Shown here piece by piece: positions 23,761 to 35,803 of a DNA stretch of 64,000 bases. Each line of letters opens with the position of its first letter. The first letter of the stretch is position 1. The DNA is taken from the NCBI RefSeq assembly GCF_000182925.2, contig NC_026505.1, positions 2,294,001 to 2,358,000 of the forward strand, given 5' to 3'. The DNA is from Neurospora crassa OR74A. Its lineage: Eukaryota > Ascomycota > Sordariomycetes > Sordariales > Sordariaceae. A program made the translations under genes and the position numbers. The notes below the pieces were generated by a model. That model was not told the DNA's origin, did no database searches, and was given only the letters and a program-made list of their open reading frames with translations.

Positions 23761-24201
23761 AAGCTGATCTGATAGGCTCTATGATGGGATTTAGACTGGT
23801 GTGACGAAGGAAGGATACAAATGTGTTTATGATTTTACGATAATTGGGACATCACGAGTTTGGTTGAACATTAGTCCCTTGAAACGAGTGTGCTGCCTAT
23901 AGATCACATTGACACCAACCTGCAATTGAGTGCGACTGAAGCACCGACGCCAAATGTATTTACTGTCCTACGCAGCTGAATGATCGACATGTCACACAGC
24001 AAGACGGGATATCATGTAAACAAATGGGGTATTGAATCTACAAGGTCACTCGCTCAGTACCGAGATTTTGGTGAACAAAGAAAAGGAAATCGTTTCGGTT
24101 TCAGAATTCATTGATGTGTGTATTGTGAACACATGCCTAATCCGTGACGCCGAATTCGCACCCACACCTTCCTGTCTTCCGTTTTGCCATTAACTCCAAA
24201 T
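23761..24201. other. Convergent 3' flanks of aminotransferase and L4 genes
   Basis: About 440 nt between the two stop codons. It is locally A/T-rich, with no reading frame of interest. Confidence 0.45.
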
Positions 24202-25580
24202 TTACTCCTGGAGGAGGGTCTTGAAGGTGGCGGGAACGCGCTGGGGCTTGCCCTCCTCCTTGATCTCGCCGAGCTTCTCCTTAGCGAAGGTGGCGGCGTA
24301 GGGGTTGAGGCGGAGGAGAACCTGCTTGTTGCGGAGAGGGTTCTTCTTCTGGACGTTGGAGCGCTTGGTCTTGGCGTCACCCTTGGGGGTGCGGAGGACG
24401 GACTGGATCTCAGAAGAGTTGATGAGGCGGGTAAGGTCGGCCTGGGCGACAACGTTGGCGGGAAGCTGGAAGCCCTTCTTGGACTCGTAGACGGCATCAA
24501 GCTCCTTGATGGCGGCAGAGGTCCAGACGATGAAGCGACCGAGGTGGCCACCGGGGGCGAGCTGGAGGAGGTTGAGGGCATCGACGGGGGAGGTCTCAAC
24601 ACCGGGGATGTTGCGGAAGCCCTTGATGAGGTCCTTGCCGTCGGTCTCGGCGGAGTAGACGACGAGGGGACCGCGACGCTGGCGGTGGCGGCGGTCACGG
24701 AGCTTGCCCTTACCGGCGCGAAGCTTCTTGGAAGCCTTGGCCTTCTGGACATCAGCACCAGCACCAACGGCCTTGAGGAGGGCAAGAGCGTTGGCGGTCT
24801 TGTTGACACCGGAGAAAGCAGCGGAGTCAACAACGAGGGGAACCTCGGGGACGGTGGAGACCTGGTGACCGCGGGCCATCAGGAGAGGAGCGGCAGCGGA
24901 GGCAGCAAGGGCAGAGGCAGTAGCGAAACGCCTGTAGGAAGACTATTGTTAGCGATTATTGTTTTCCCTTGGCGATCTCCAAACATAGCTTTGATATCAC
25001 GTACTTCTGGCCCTGGTTAACCTTGACGTGCCACTTGCGCCAGATCTTGGTGGGAGCGAACATGCGACCGGAACGGCACATGTTACCGAAAGCGGCCTGA
25101 CCGGCGCGGTGAGTACCACCACCGGAGACACGGGGGATACGGGCAACAGCGCGACCTGTGTTGTGAGATCACGGTCAGCTCAAATGATCCTCCACATCAT
25201 TGAAAATTTGCGTGTCGAAAATTTGCCCCCAGTTCCAGTTTTTCGTGATCGTTTCGCGATATCGAGTTCTTCGCCCGACAAAAAATCTCGAATCCTTCCA
25301 TCGATCGTCTTGCCGTGTTCGGACCATTCCATTGCCTTCGTGTAATTCCAAAATCGCGTCTGGGTGTTCACTAACCAGTGCCCCAGGACTCAGCAGAGGT
25401 CTGGTGACCAGCCTTCTCGCTGACGGAGTACGGCTGGCGCTTGTTCTTGGCCATGCCGGTGTGGACGTGCTTGACGATATCCGGGCGGATGGGAGCACCG
25501 AAGACCTTGGGGAGGACCTCGGTGGTGCCGGTGGCCTTGCCATCGGCGCCGATGATGGTGACGGTCGGTCTAGAGGCCAT
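24202..25580 (-). CDS. rpl4: 60S ribosomal protein L4 (uL4)
   Basis: Three exons (25580-25376, 25155-25005, 24931-24202) give 361 residues, against 362 in yeast. The start reads MASRPTVTI; typical L4 parts follow: [104 protein letters not shown]4 lines the exit tunnel of the large subunit through its long internal loop. Codon use is strongly biased to C- or G-ending codons, as expected for a highly expressed gene. Intron 1 is 220 nt, the longer of the two; I found no convincing snoRNA in it. A pyrimidine-rich leader with a possible 5' UTR intron lies upstream of the ATG. Confidence 0.97.
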
Positions 25581-26289
25581 TGTGTCCGCTGTTGGTTTGG
25601 TGAAAAAGTTGCAAAAGTTAGTGACGAGACTCCTGACAAAATTTGCCTTCTTTTTCAAACAGCAATAATTTCTGCAAGAATCCGGCTTCGTCAAGGGATC
25701 GTGAGGGCGCTTCCGACGTACCTGTATCTGTGCTCCTGACAGGAAGTTGGGGGATGCGAAAAAAGATCAAGACCGGCGGAGACCCAATTGAAATTTTGGA
25801 TATTTCGCTGTCGAAAGTGCGCGCGTGGGGCCGCCTGGGGCGCACTGGCAGACCCTAACAGCCGCTAGCTCCAGATTGGGCAAGAAGGTGGCTCTTTTAC
25901 AGCTGACCGACCCCGCGGCAGCTGGCGAGACTGGGGGTGCTACCTGACATTTCTTGGCAATTTGATATCGCCAGACCAGCTTCCCAACGTCATCAACCTC
26001 AACTTGAAGTCGACAAGATGGACGATATTTGGGAATACACTCGAGCGCAATTCCAATGAGGAAGCCGAAGCTGCAGCGCGTCGTGGAGTTTTTGTCTTAC
26101 CGGGAACATTGTCTTGAGACGATGAATCTAAGCTAGAACGCAATCACTCAGCAGCTTATCGCAGGTCTTGTTAAAGAACAGCACAGCAAGGAGCTCACTT
26201 TATGGCCCGAGACCCTGAGGGAGTGGGCAGCTCGTTTACCACCGAAGCTCATATTTTCGCTCCCAGCTCACTGCCGGTTACGGTCAAGT
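25581..26289. other. L4 promoter and pseudogene 3' flank
   Basis: The right-hand genes are on the minus strand, so the proximal part is the L4 leader and promoter (CACTAACTTTT before a CCAACAG at the leader end suggests a 5' UTR intron acceptor). No further gene is seen. Confidence 0.4.
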
Positions 26290-27853
26290 TTATTCGGCAA
26301 TAACCATCCACCCAACCAGACACAAACAATATCCCGACAACTGCTGCGGATGACCCCCCAGATACGGCCTCATGTCGTCAGTCCAGACGACGCCTGATTC
26401 GTGATATCTGAGGCACAGCGTCTTAATACTCCCTTCTTTCCATGGTTTGAAATCGATTACCGAGAACTTGAGGTTATTCCTTGGTGCCGCAGCGCTGCAC
26501 TGGAAGGCCGCAGCCACGTTATATCGGGTGGTTCCTGTTATGTTCTCCCAGCAGGCGTTGGTGGCGGGGATGCGGGAGGAGTCGCGGTTTGGGTGGGAGT
26601 TTGTTCGAGTGTTGTTGTCGATGAGCAGTTAGGACACATGTCTTAAATTCTAGAGACCGGAAAAGGAAGGGAAGGGAGGGGAAGAGAAAAGAAAGCAATG
26701 ATTGAGGCGCACGGACAAGTACAAGAGGTAACGTATATGGGCTGGTTGACGTTGTCAAAGTGAATGGTGCGAAAAGTGACATCCCGCACATATCCACGGC
26801 TGAAATAATTCTTCATCCAAGCGGCGTTGCTGCTATCGTGAAGCTCGACGTTCTCGAAGACGACGTTTTCGACATAGTCAGCCAGGTTATCGGGCGTTGC
26901 TTCGTATGCTGCCGATGCACATCTCTTCAGACCTGTAGCAGGTGATGTTGCTGATGCGGATATTGGAGCTGTTGCCCTTGACTGAAACACAATCCTGTTG
27001 CCGGTGCAAGCAAAGCATAGGCCAGCCTTCCAGAACTTCTGTCATGCCCCTCTCTTGAGACTCAGGGGCAAGTAAACATCCCCGCCTACTATCCGTCCGA
27101 TTCTTAGTCCTCACCTCCCCCCTAAATCTACCGTGTTAACCCCATCTGTATCCACCGCCTTCCATTTCGTGCTACTAGTAGTGTTCATATGTATATTCGT
27201 CAGCGTCACATCGTCGGCTCTCCAAATCGTCAAACTACAGTAATGGTAAAAAAAACACTGCCCCCCCTTACCCCGTTGGATATGTAGGGGAAAGGGACAG
27301 TACAGTTTTTTTGACTGTGATCATAGTTAGTCGCCCCTTGCTAGTTCGCATCTTTTGGTTTTGGTCGATCCCGGTTTGGCCTTGACCGTCAAAGAGCGCA
27401 CTACCACTTCCCACTGGGTCTGGAGACGTGTCTGGGGGGTAATATGGGGAGGGGGAGGAGAAGCAGCCGAGTATGGTCATGTCTTTAGCGCCTAGAGAGA
27501 GGTCCAATAGAATAAGTTGTCGGCTGATCAGAAAAAAAGTGCCACGGATGTAGATGATCACGTTTGACAGGTCAGTGGTGTTCATTTAATCGGCGGATGT
27601 GGTGAGCTCTGGATCGGAAAGGGATAAGGGAGTTGCGGGAGCAGGGGCAGAAGAGCCGGAGGCGGTATTGATCCCCATGCTTCGAATGGGTCATCGATAT
27701 CTCGCTTTGATGGAGGTGTGAGGTTGATGTTCTTCTTTACGGTAGCAACTTGGGTGGTTGAACGATGCAGGTTGAGCCCTCTTTGACTACGGCGGCCGAG
27801 GCGGCGATAATGAGGACTGCAAGAGACAGGTAAATGGAGGCCAGAAGACGCAT
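26290..27853 (-). pseudogene. Decayed GH28 exo-polygalacturonase-like gene
   Basis: Minus-strand pieces in different frames follow a GH28 pectinase in order. A signal peptide, MRLLASIYLSLAVLIIAASA, starts at 27853. Then come NVIIYIRGTFFL (~27560), SALFDGQGQTGIDQNQK (~27400), LTIWRADDVTLTNIHMNTTS and KAVDTDGVNTVD (~27250-27130), DCVSVKGNSSNIRISNITC (~26980), NLADYVENVVFENVELHDSS and YVRDVTFRTIHFDNVNQPIY (~26900-26730), and IPATNACWENITGTTRYNVA (~26570). The pieces cannot be joined by plausible introns: frames change at least near 27755, before the DCVSVK block and again after GSI. The catalytic Asp pair reads QQD instead of GDD, and the GHG motif is absent. Intact relatives are secreted enzymes that trim galacturonic acid from pectin. 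Gene loss, not function, is the likely reading. Confidence 0.75.
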
Positions 27854-28198
27854 CTTGCTGCTTGTGGTCACGAGTAGCAAGGGACCGGAGTCCAGATCTA
27901 AGGCCACACATGTACTCAAAGATGCTCCTTGCTTTGATGTCTTCCGCTACTTTGTCTGACGTATCCTTTGTAGACGCATTGCTGGATGGACCCCAAGCTA
28001 CCATGGTATCATGAAAGTGGTATCATCCGGCAAATCTCACTGTTACTTTTACCTTCTCGCTTATGTCCATCCATCACTGACATGCTATGGACCTCTTAAA
28101 CACTCCCTGCCTACCACATATCTAATCCTTCCAGTACAAGAACAGCTTTGTCTATCCGTCTCCCTAACCCCCTAGTCTTGCCGCAGCATACCCTTTCC
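27854..28198. other. Short spacer upstream of the GH28 relic
   Basis: About 345 nt between the relic's signal-peptide ATG and the stop codon of the next minus-strand gene. Frames here are extensions of neighbouring ones. Nothing else is visible. Confidence 0.4.
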
Positions 28199-31100
28199 TT
28201 ACCACCCACCTCTAGACACAGGTGTCAATAAACTTCCCAGTCTTTCTATATATTTGCCGTCAAGATAACCAAAATCATTGAGCCGGCATGCCTCACGGAA
28301 CTCTTCCCGCATGCGTTCGCTAGAGAGCTGACAAGAGGCTATTGACTTGGATAAAAGTCTCTCGGGGAGGAAGTTCCAAGGGATATCGCTCCTGCGATCG
28401 TTGGCGTCAAGCATAGGCTTGATCACCTCTCTGTAGCATTCCTCACACACTGTGAATTCGGGGAGAAAATTCATGGTATGCCAATAGGCTCCAACAAGGG
28501 CCTGGTCTTTGGGGCACGGCGGGCATTCTTTGACTCTAGCAATTCGGCGAAGTCTGTTCGCGAGATCACCAATGTCGGGTGCGGCTCGGCGGCTGAGTGC
28601 GTAGTCCGAAGTCATCTCGAAAAGGTCGAAGTATTCTATGAATCTTTTCCTGCCAGGTGCGTAGTGAAGTTGGCAATAGGCTATGAATGGCTCTGGGCTT
28701 ATTGGATATAGCGTATTGGCCAGGTTCGGCAACACTGCCTCCAGCATCTTCACACAGCCCACGCAGACTTCGAAAAGGGGCACAAAGTCCCCTTTATACG
28801 AATCCCACACCCCGTACCACTTGCGGGCTGTCTCCTGAGGTCCACTGCATGGCGGATGGCGCCCTGAAACCGTAGCTACGTTTCGTATGAGTTGCAGGTC
28901 TGGCAAGCGTTGCTTGAGTGTCATTAAATATGCCATGCGGTACCAGAAAGAAGAGCCAAGGTGACACAAAACAGGCTGGTCGGGTCGTAAGGAAGTGGCG
29001 ACGAACTCGAGTCTGAACTGGCTATTGGCAAAGAGCTCCGAGTGGCAATGAGGACATACCAAGAAATTCTCGGCCCCGCGAAGGATCCAAAAGCGGTCGC
29101 CTGGATTTCTACTGTACGGTAAACCAGGAATTTGCCAGGGGCAGTCGGGCAGTGGAGGTGTTAGCCCCTGTAGGACCTCTTCTGAATAATTCCGGAAGGA
29201 GAGGATCGGTCTGGCGCCTGGAGCTCTACGGCCCGCAGGCTCGAATGGATTCTGATCCCAGAAAGAGGCTGATGGTCTGGTGCTGACGAGCTCTTGTCGT
29301 GTAAGAGATGGAGATGCCAACGGTGAAGAGACTTTCGCAAGCGCATTGCTCCCATTTGAAGAATGATGACCTGGCACAGACAAAATTGGAGAGCTGTTGG
29401 AATAGGGATTCGTACCCATCGTCCGCGAACGAGCCCGCCGCCTGGTCCTCGGACTGCTTTCATCTTCTCTCCCGGGTCCCAATCTACCGTTAGGAGGGGA
29501 AGATGTCAAGGAGTAGGTACCGGCCCTACCCCTCCTGTGATCTCCCTCAGCAGAGAATGTAGCGCTTCTCGAGCTTCCTGGATCACTCGCCTCCGAGAAC
29601 TGGTCCTGCTGCCTCAGTGCAAGAGCGGCAGGATGAGGTACCACATCTTGGGACTCTAAACCAATATCCACTGCACCCAAACGATGTTTCAGGGCCATCA
29701 GTGAAGCGTCTTCTTCGACCGCAGGGCGGAACGACTGGGGCTGTTCATGGTGGTCTAACTGTTGATAACGAGGATCATCACCGATTGGATATTCTCTCCG
29801 ATCACGAGGCGCAGCCATGGAGTTGCGACGCCTTCTGTTAGTAGCAGACTGACTTGGCATCCTCTTCCGTTCTGTAACTGAAGGATACGGTGGCGGGCTC
29901 TCTTTGCGGCTTGTCCTCGGCGGTGAAGACTTTCTGGTCAGATCATGATCGGGGATGACAACTTCCTGTACCATGAATGACATGGCGTCATCTGCGTCAT
30001 TATATCGGTACATCGATAGCGGAGCTATTCCAGGTCCTTCCAGCTCAAGGGATCTGGAGTCGATTCGAGGCACGTCAGGTGTTGAGACCATGCGCTCGTG
30101 ACGCGGTCGGCCTGGTGTTTGTGGAGGAGACAAATGGTATGCCTGCCTACTATTTGACGGGGTAATTCGAGCACCATGCTTGGATTTTGAGCGACGATGG
30201 GAAACTCCGTCGGCTGCTTGGTTCAAGTCATGATACGCACGCTCCCTACCACCCGCCGTTTGGATGACGATGCTAGCAGGAAATTCGCTTGCTCCTGGGT
30301 TAACTTTGTCAGGAGAATCAGCAGTGATTTCAAAGTCTTGATCGTGAAGTGGTCGATGTCGGGGTTTCCGACTGTTTGATCGCTTGATAGGGGACTCCTT
30401 AGCATCCTGGTCGGCAGGCCGCTCTCTGTACCTCCGGCTACTTGATCGCTTGATAGAAGTATCCGCAGAGTCTTGGACGTCAGGAGGAATCTCTGGGCGC
30501 CGACGGCTGCTCGCTCGCTTCAAGGATGCTTTCTTGGTATCCTCTTCGTCAACACATGCTTCTGGGCGCCTGCGGCTGCCTGATCGTTTGATACGAGCCG
30601 CTTTGCCATCATCCTGATGGACAGGAGACTTCTCTGGGCTTTGTCGGTCACTCGGTGGTTCATCGGGAGCGTCCTTGCTGTCTGGTTCTTGAACGTGGGT
30701 ATCCAACCGTGGCAGATCCTGATGGCTCTTTCGCTTTGCGAGTTCCGGTTCTTTCTTTTCCTCTTGCTTGTCTCCATCTTTTATCTCATCTGAAGGAACG
30801 AGAACAAACTTTTTGCAATCATTGGTCTCCTTTATTTGGGCTGTGTCAGTAGAGGTAACGGGTGGTGTTGTCTCAACAATGCTAGGTGCTGGTTCGCTCT
30901 CTTTTCCGGCCCCTGGGCCCGTGACTACCACGAAGCGGCGCTCTGGATTATTTTCCAAAACCGGCTCCATAAGGATTAACTGATCAATTTCTCCTCGATT
31001 GGGAGGTTCATCCTCATAAGAACTAATGACCGACGGACTTCCATATTCCTTGGCTAGAGAATCCGCCTCGTCTTCAACAGTAGGCGGGGGCAATTGCTGG

Positions 31101-31320
31101 ATGCGTCGCCGTTCCAAGGGTTTGTCAATATGAATATCCAGCTCGGAGAGCGGATCGGTACGACGGGGAGTTCGAGAATAGCTGCAGGTCCAATCAGATC
31201 AGCATATGGCCAAGTTGATACTTGGGCTCCTGGACAGACTCACGGGTTCTGACTCTTTGAGCGCGAGGTCCTCCATGATCCCGTCTGAAGGAGCGCGCTG
31301 ATAGCGTCCATCCCAACCAT
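28199..31320 (-). CDS. Conserved-looking Ser/Arg-rich protein with C-terminal Cys pairs, function unknown
   Basis: Exons 31320-31244 and 31181-28199 give 1019 residues. Exon 1 (MVGMDAISALLQTGSWRTSR) is joined by a 62-nt intron with GTGAGT donor and CTGCAG acceptor, and the phase matches. Residues up to about 650 are polar, rich in Ser, Arg, Pro and Glu, and hold four tandem KRSxSRR repeats (30340-30598). The last ~330 residues are globular and carry Cys pairs that could bind zinc: CPHCHSELF, CVGCVKMLE, CPPCPKD and CEECYREV, with a conserved-looking Trp/Phe-rich context. I do not recognise the family. Several KRSxSR sites suit basophilic kinases. A nuclear or cortical scaffold is possible, but that is a guess. 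Confidence 0.75.
30340..30598 (-). repeat. Four tandem ~22-residue KRSxSRR peptide repeats
   Basis: Within the 1019-residue protein, units begin IKRSGSRRRPE, LKRASSRRRPE, IKRSSSRRYRERP and IKRSNSRKPRHRP, each followed by an acidic stretch (DEED, DVQD, DQD, HDQD). The alternation of a basic phosphosite-like block with an acidic linker repeats every 22-23 residues. Confidence 0.75.
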
Positions 31321-33310
31321 GCTTGGGCGTTGTCAAGAGTGCACTTCGGTCAACAGTTTATAAATATATCTCGTATCATCGTACGCCTACGTGGCGTTTG
31401 GAAGAGGTGCTGATGAAATATCGCAGCACACGAGCGGCCTCGAGGGCTCCCAGAGGCAGGTTAGCCGGTTGAACGCCTGGGGGAGCTTCTGTGCCGAAAT
31501 CAGTTAATGTTGGGCGAACGAGACGCACGCGAACCGTAGCACAGCTTCTTTTCTAATTCGAGAAGACACTCGTCGCTTGGAGTAAACATATACTGAGGTA
31601 CAGCACTGGCGTCGGGCAACAGTGAGCAGCAGTGAGGATCAGTGACCAAAAGTAGACAGAGGGGTGGTGGGGGCGGTTTGGAATCTTGATGAGTCGATTC
31701 AGCTGCTCTGTTTCTCCCTAGTTCTTCACGATCTTCCGCGGTTAATCTCGGGCTGCAGCATGAGTTCAGGTACGGGAAGGATAGCCAATGACGGATGCTG
31801 GAATGTGGATGTAAGGTAAAAACTGAAGGATGTTGGCGTCAGGTATTCAGTTGGGCTGAGCGGCGCAATATTGGGACGGGCCAAATCCGATTATCTCAGC
31901 TAGCTCTCTTGGGAGAATGAAAGGGAGAAGAAAGCACGGCAAATTGGCAAGAAGAAAGCGTCGGTGTCTCTCTTTCCTACCACGGTCGGGGACGACACAG
32001 GGCTCGGTGTATAGGCCTTCGCGACCGTCACGAGGTGTTGAGTGAAAGGTTGTTGGGCTGGGCATGACATGCTTGAGGAACCTGAATTCCCAAGGAAGTA
32101 ATCACCACCGGAGTGAGGGGTATTTGCTGCAGGTATCTCACTAACTCACGTAAGCTCAAGGGGAAGGCACCAAAACCGGTTGCTGCCGCCTAGGGTCCAT
32201 GGAGATGGCGGGAGGGGAGGCCTGGCGCTACGATTGCCTGATGAGGAATTTGGTGTTGTTACGAATCGGATTATCAAAGAGAAAAGAGGTCTAGGCTTTT
32301 CTCGGAAACATGTTTGTTTCCTCTTTTGTAGATCATTGCTTCGTCTTCGTTCTTCTGGACTTTTCTTCGTGGTGTTTGTGCGAAATGAGAGAGCAAACAA
32401 ACACAAATATCGTGGTGTTAGGGAGTTACCGCGACGTCGACTGTGACACAGCTGCATTGGGGCAGCCAGATCTCCCTTGGAGTCAGGGCCCGATTGTCTC
32501 ACCTCCACGGGATGCGACATCAGCAGGACCAAGTTAGTTCCGTTGGACTTCAATAAATATTTAGTCCGACTTTAGCCTTTCAGCTTTCAGGCTGTGAAAT
32601 CTCTCTGCCGGCCAACTATGCCGTCCGCTGTTGTTGAGAACGGCTTTGACTTATCGGATGAACCCTTGAAACATGCCAGTATATCGGATGAACACCGTCT
32701 AGCAAACTCAAGGTGGACCTCAGAGTAAATCGCCAAACAAGGTTGAGGAACAAGCTCTTGTGTCGTTCCAGGGCTGGGGGCACTTGTATTCATTGTCATT
32801 CCCTCTGGAATCCCTTTCAAAGAAAGAAAAGAGGACCGCCATACCATGAAGCCCAGATATGCATCCATCTATCTGATATGACAAGCTGATGTTCACTTTC
32901 GGCCGATTTGAATAAATTCATGCATTTGGATCTCCATATTTCGCATTACAATTTACAAAGTTGCTGTTACCCCCAGATCTTCGAGAAGACGTACATGCTT
33001 CATATGTTAAAGAAGAGTCAAAGTGCTTCTGGAAAACCACTGAGGACGAACCGAACTGTGCCATAGACTAGTAGGTGCATATAATGGGGCTGTTATTCGG
33101 TTAAATGAATTCGGGGACCTTGCGGACTGCTCTGCTCCCTGGTCCCGTCTCCCCCGCACCACGTCAGGTACGTACCTCCACCACAACCACAGGCGTGCCG
33201 CTTCCAACGCAGCTTCACTTTTGGGGAAACTCTTCTTCCTTTCATTGCGACGAGGCATCGCCAGCAACCGCACAACAAGAGACCGCCGCCCCGGCGAACC
33301 GACTGTGCCC
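31321..33310. other. 2 kb divergent spacer
   Basis: Two genes are transcribed outwards. Only short frames are present (up to 135 codons on the minus strand at 32146-32553) and none looks like a real protein. No repeats or RNA genes were recognised. Confidence 0.4.
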
Positions 33311-35310
33311 ATGGACGTCCTCCGAACGGCCTCAGCTCGCCGTACTTTCAAATGGCAAGCTGCCGGCATCCTGGCGAGGACTAGCTGGGTTTGCCGGTCA
33401 TGCCGCAGCCAGTTTGTCGCGCCCAAAGCTGCACGACGAACCCTCGCGACGTCGACGACCACCACTACCCCCACGGCGCCAGACAATAAGCCCTTCTATG
33501 TCACAACGCCAATCTTCTACGTCAATGCCTGTACGTGAAGGAAGAACCACAACTGTTCGAGCTCGGGAGCATGCGGCATGCTAAACACCCCTCGCAGCGC
33601 CACATGTCGGCCACATGTACTCGATGGTTCTGGGAGATGTGTTGAAGCGGTGGCAGACACTCAAGGGCAACCAGGCCATCCTGTGTACAGGAACCGACGA
33701 GCACGGGACAAAGGTGCAGCGCGCTGCCATTGCCAACGATATGGACCCGAAGCAGTTTTGCGACTTGAACTCGGCAAAGTTCCAGGAACTGGCTGCCGCA
33801 TGCCGCATCGACTACGACCGATTCATGCGTACTACCGATCAAGACCACGTCGAAGCCGTCAAACACTTTTGGCTCCTACTGAAAGAGAAGGGGCTGATCT
33901 ACGAAGCCAAGCACGAAGGCTGGTACTGCGTCAGCGACGAATGCTTTTACCCCGAATCTCAACTGGAGAAGAGGCAAGACCCGTTCACGGGCGAGGTCTA
34001 TGTGGCATCCATTGAGTCTGGAAACAAAGTGGAATGGATCGAGGAAAAGAACTACCACTTCCGCATGACCGCTTTGAAGGACCAGTTGCTCGAGTTTTAC
34101 AAGAACAACCCCGACTGGATTGTTCCTCAGACTCGCATGAACCAAGTCGTGGACTGGGTTACAAACAACTTGGAGGATCTCTCCATCTCGAGGCCCGTGT
34201 CTCGGCTGAGCTGGGGTATCCGTGTCCCCGACGACGAGAGCCAGACCATATACGTCTGGGTTGACGCCCTGATCAACTATATCACCATGGCTGGCTACCC
34301 CTACTGGCCTCCAGGACGGGAGCACCTGGGCGGCTGGCCGGTGGACGTTCACGTCATTGGCAAGGATATTCTTCGCTTCCACTGCATCTACTGGCCTGCT
34401 CTGCTTCTGGCTTTGGATCTTCCCTTGCCCAAGAGGATATTGAGCCACGCGCATTGGACCATGGAAAAGAAAAAGATGTCCAAGTCGATCGGCAATGTCG
34501 TGAACCCATTTTACGCCATGGAGCGCTTTGGTATCGATACCATGCGATTCTACATGATCCATAACGGCGGAATTGCCAATGACGCAGACTATAGCAACGA
34601 CTGGCTCACTGTCGAGTATAAGAAGCACCTGCAAAACGGCGTAGGAAACCTCAGCGCACGTGTAACAAGACCCAAGCAGTGGAGTTTGCGTAGAGCGGTC
34701 CAGTCGTATCAAGATGGAAACATGCTGCTCCAGTCGACGGGGGAACAGATTAACGATTCTTGCGTTGAGCATATCACCCGGCTTGACAAGCTTGCCTCAA
34801 CTATCGATAATGAAATGCTGCAGCTCAACCCGAGCCATGCCCTGCAGAAGATCATGGGCCTTATTGGTGAGGTAGGTTGACGGTGCCAGTTCTTTGCTCC
34901 AGACACTGTGAATTAGTTACTGATCATCATCTCAGACCAATGCCTTCATCTCCAACGCGGAACCCTGGGTCATAGTCAAGAAGCAGGACTCTGAGGCCTT
35001 GGTCGACCGGATTATACTCACGGCAGGCGAGAGTCTCAGGATTGCTGGTATCCTCCTTCAGCCATTCATGCCTGACAAGGCCGCCCAGCTTCTGGATCTC
35101 CTGGGAGTCGAAAACCACAACAGGACATTTCATCATGCCAGGCCACTCGTTGATGCAACATATGGCACTGCTTTCAGGACATTTGGAAAAGAAGGCATTT
35201 TCCCTCCTCCTATCTTGGACGATATTAAGGGCATGGGGCCCGACGCTGGTAGTAAGAAGCATAGCTCCGGCAACAAGCCCAGCTCGGGAAACAAGAAACC
35301 CACAGCATGA
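33311..35310 (+). CDS. MSM1: Methionyl-tRNA synthetase, mitochondrial type
   Basis: Exons 33311-33530, 33598-34871 and 34936-35310 give 622 residues. The N-terminus, MDVLRTASARRTFKWQAAG, is basic and lacks acidic residues apart from D2, as in mitochondrial presequences. The class I signatures are present: NASPHVGHMYS (HIGH-type) split by intron 1 near residue 74, and KMSKS in EKKKMSKSIGN near 366. TGTDEHGTKVQRAA, YVWVDALINYITM and GKDILRFHCIYWPALLL are typical MetRS blocks. The enzyme charges tRNA-Met with methionine for organelle translation. There is no C-terminal tRNA-binding extension, only a short Ser/Gly/Lys tail, which also fits the organellar form. The ATG at 33311 follows CCC and is the first in frame after the last upstream stop. 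Confidence 0.93.
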
Positions 35311-35803
35311 AAAAAAAAGTCTTGTAAGCAAGATTTGGTTTGCCAGTCCCAGAACGTGTGGCCTGTCGAGTGTTCTTTTTCGTTATGCCTGATTCAGTCT
35401 GGCCTCTTCGGCGAACACTCTGGTGCTCACGAGCTGTATCATAGCCTTCCTCTTTGTAGCTCGAGATACCCTGCTAGAACTCAGATGTACAAGTATGTGA
35501 GCATCAGTTGACTGCGATCTATGTTCATGTCATGTTATACCAAGTTGTCAAAGAGGTCGCCAGAAACCCTTCCGGGGGGGCCAAGCCACAAGAGAAGCCC
35601 ATGTTACCACTATAACCCACTACAACGGGGCTTAACGGGCATTACGAAATTTACAGTTCAAAGGGTGGGTATTTTACCTGAATCATGTTACTTTCAAAAC
35701 ACATCGCGCGACTCGTTGAAGGAACGCCTTCAACCCAGTTACATACCTCACTCCTAAATCTGCTTGTCCTCCACAAAGTCGCTCACGAGGCATATCAGTT
35801 ACC
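35311..35803. other. Spacer between MetRS and NAT9-like genes
   Basis: About 490 nt holding the MetRS 3' UTR and the promoter of the acetyltransferase gene. The reading frame at 35521-35757 is not protein-like. Confidence 0.4.

Noticed and set aside
24108-24833. 241-codon frame overlapping the L4 gene in another frame
   Set aside because: A Ser/Pro/Arg-rich shadow created by the strong codon bias of the ribosomal protein gene.
25156-25375. Possible C/D snoRNA in the 220-nt first intron of the L4 gene
   Set aside because: An ATGATGT resembling a C box and a CTGA exist on the gene strand, but they are only about 20 nt apart, and the CTGA is the branch site; no terminal stem is seen.
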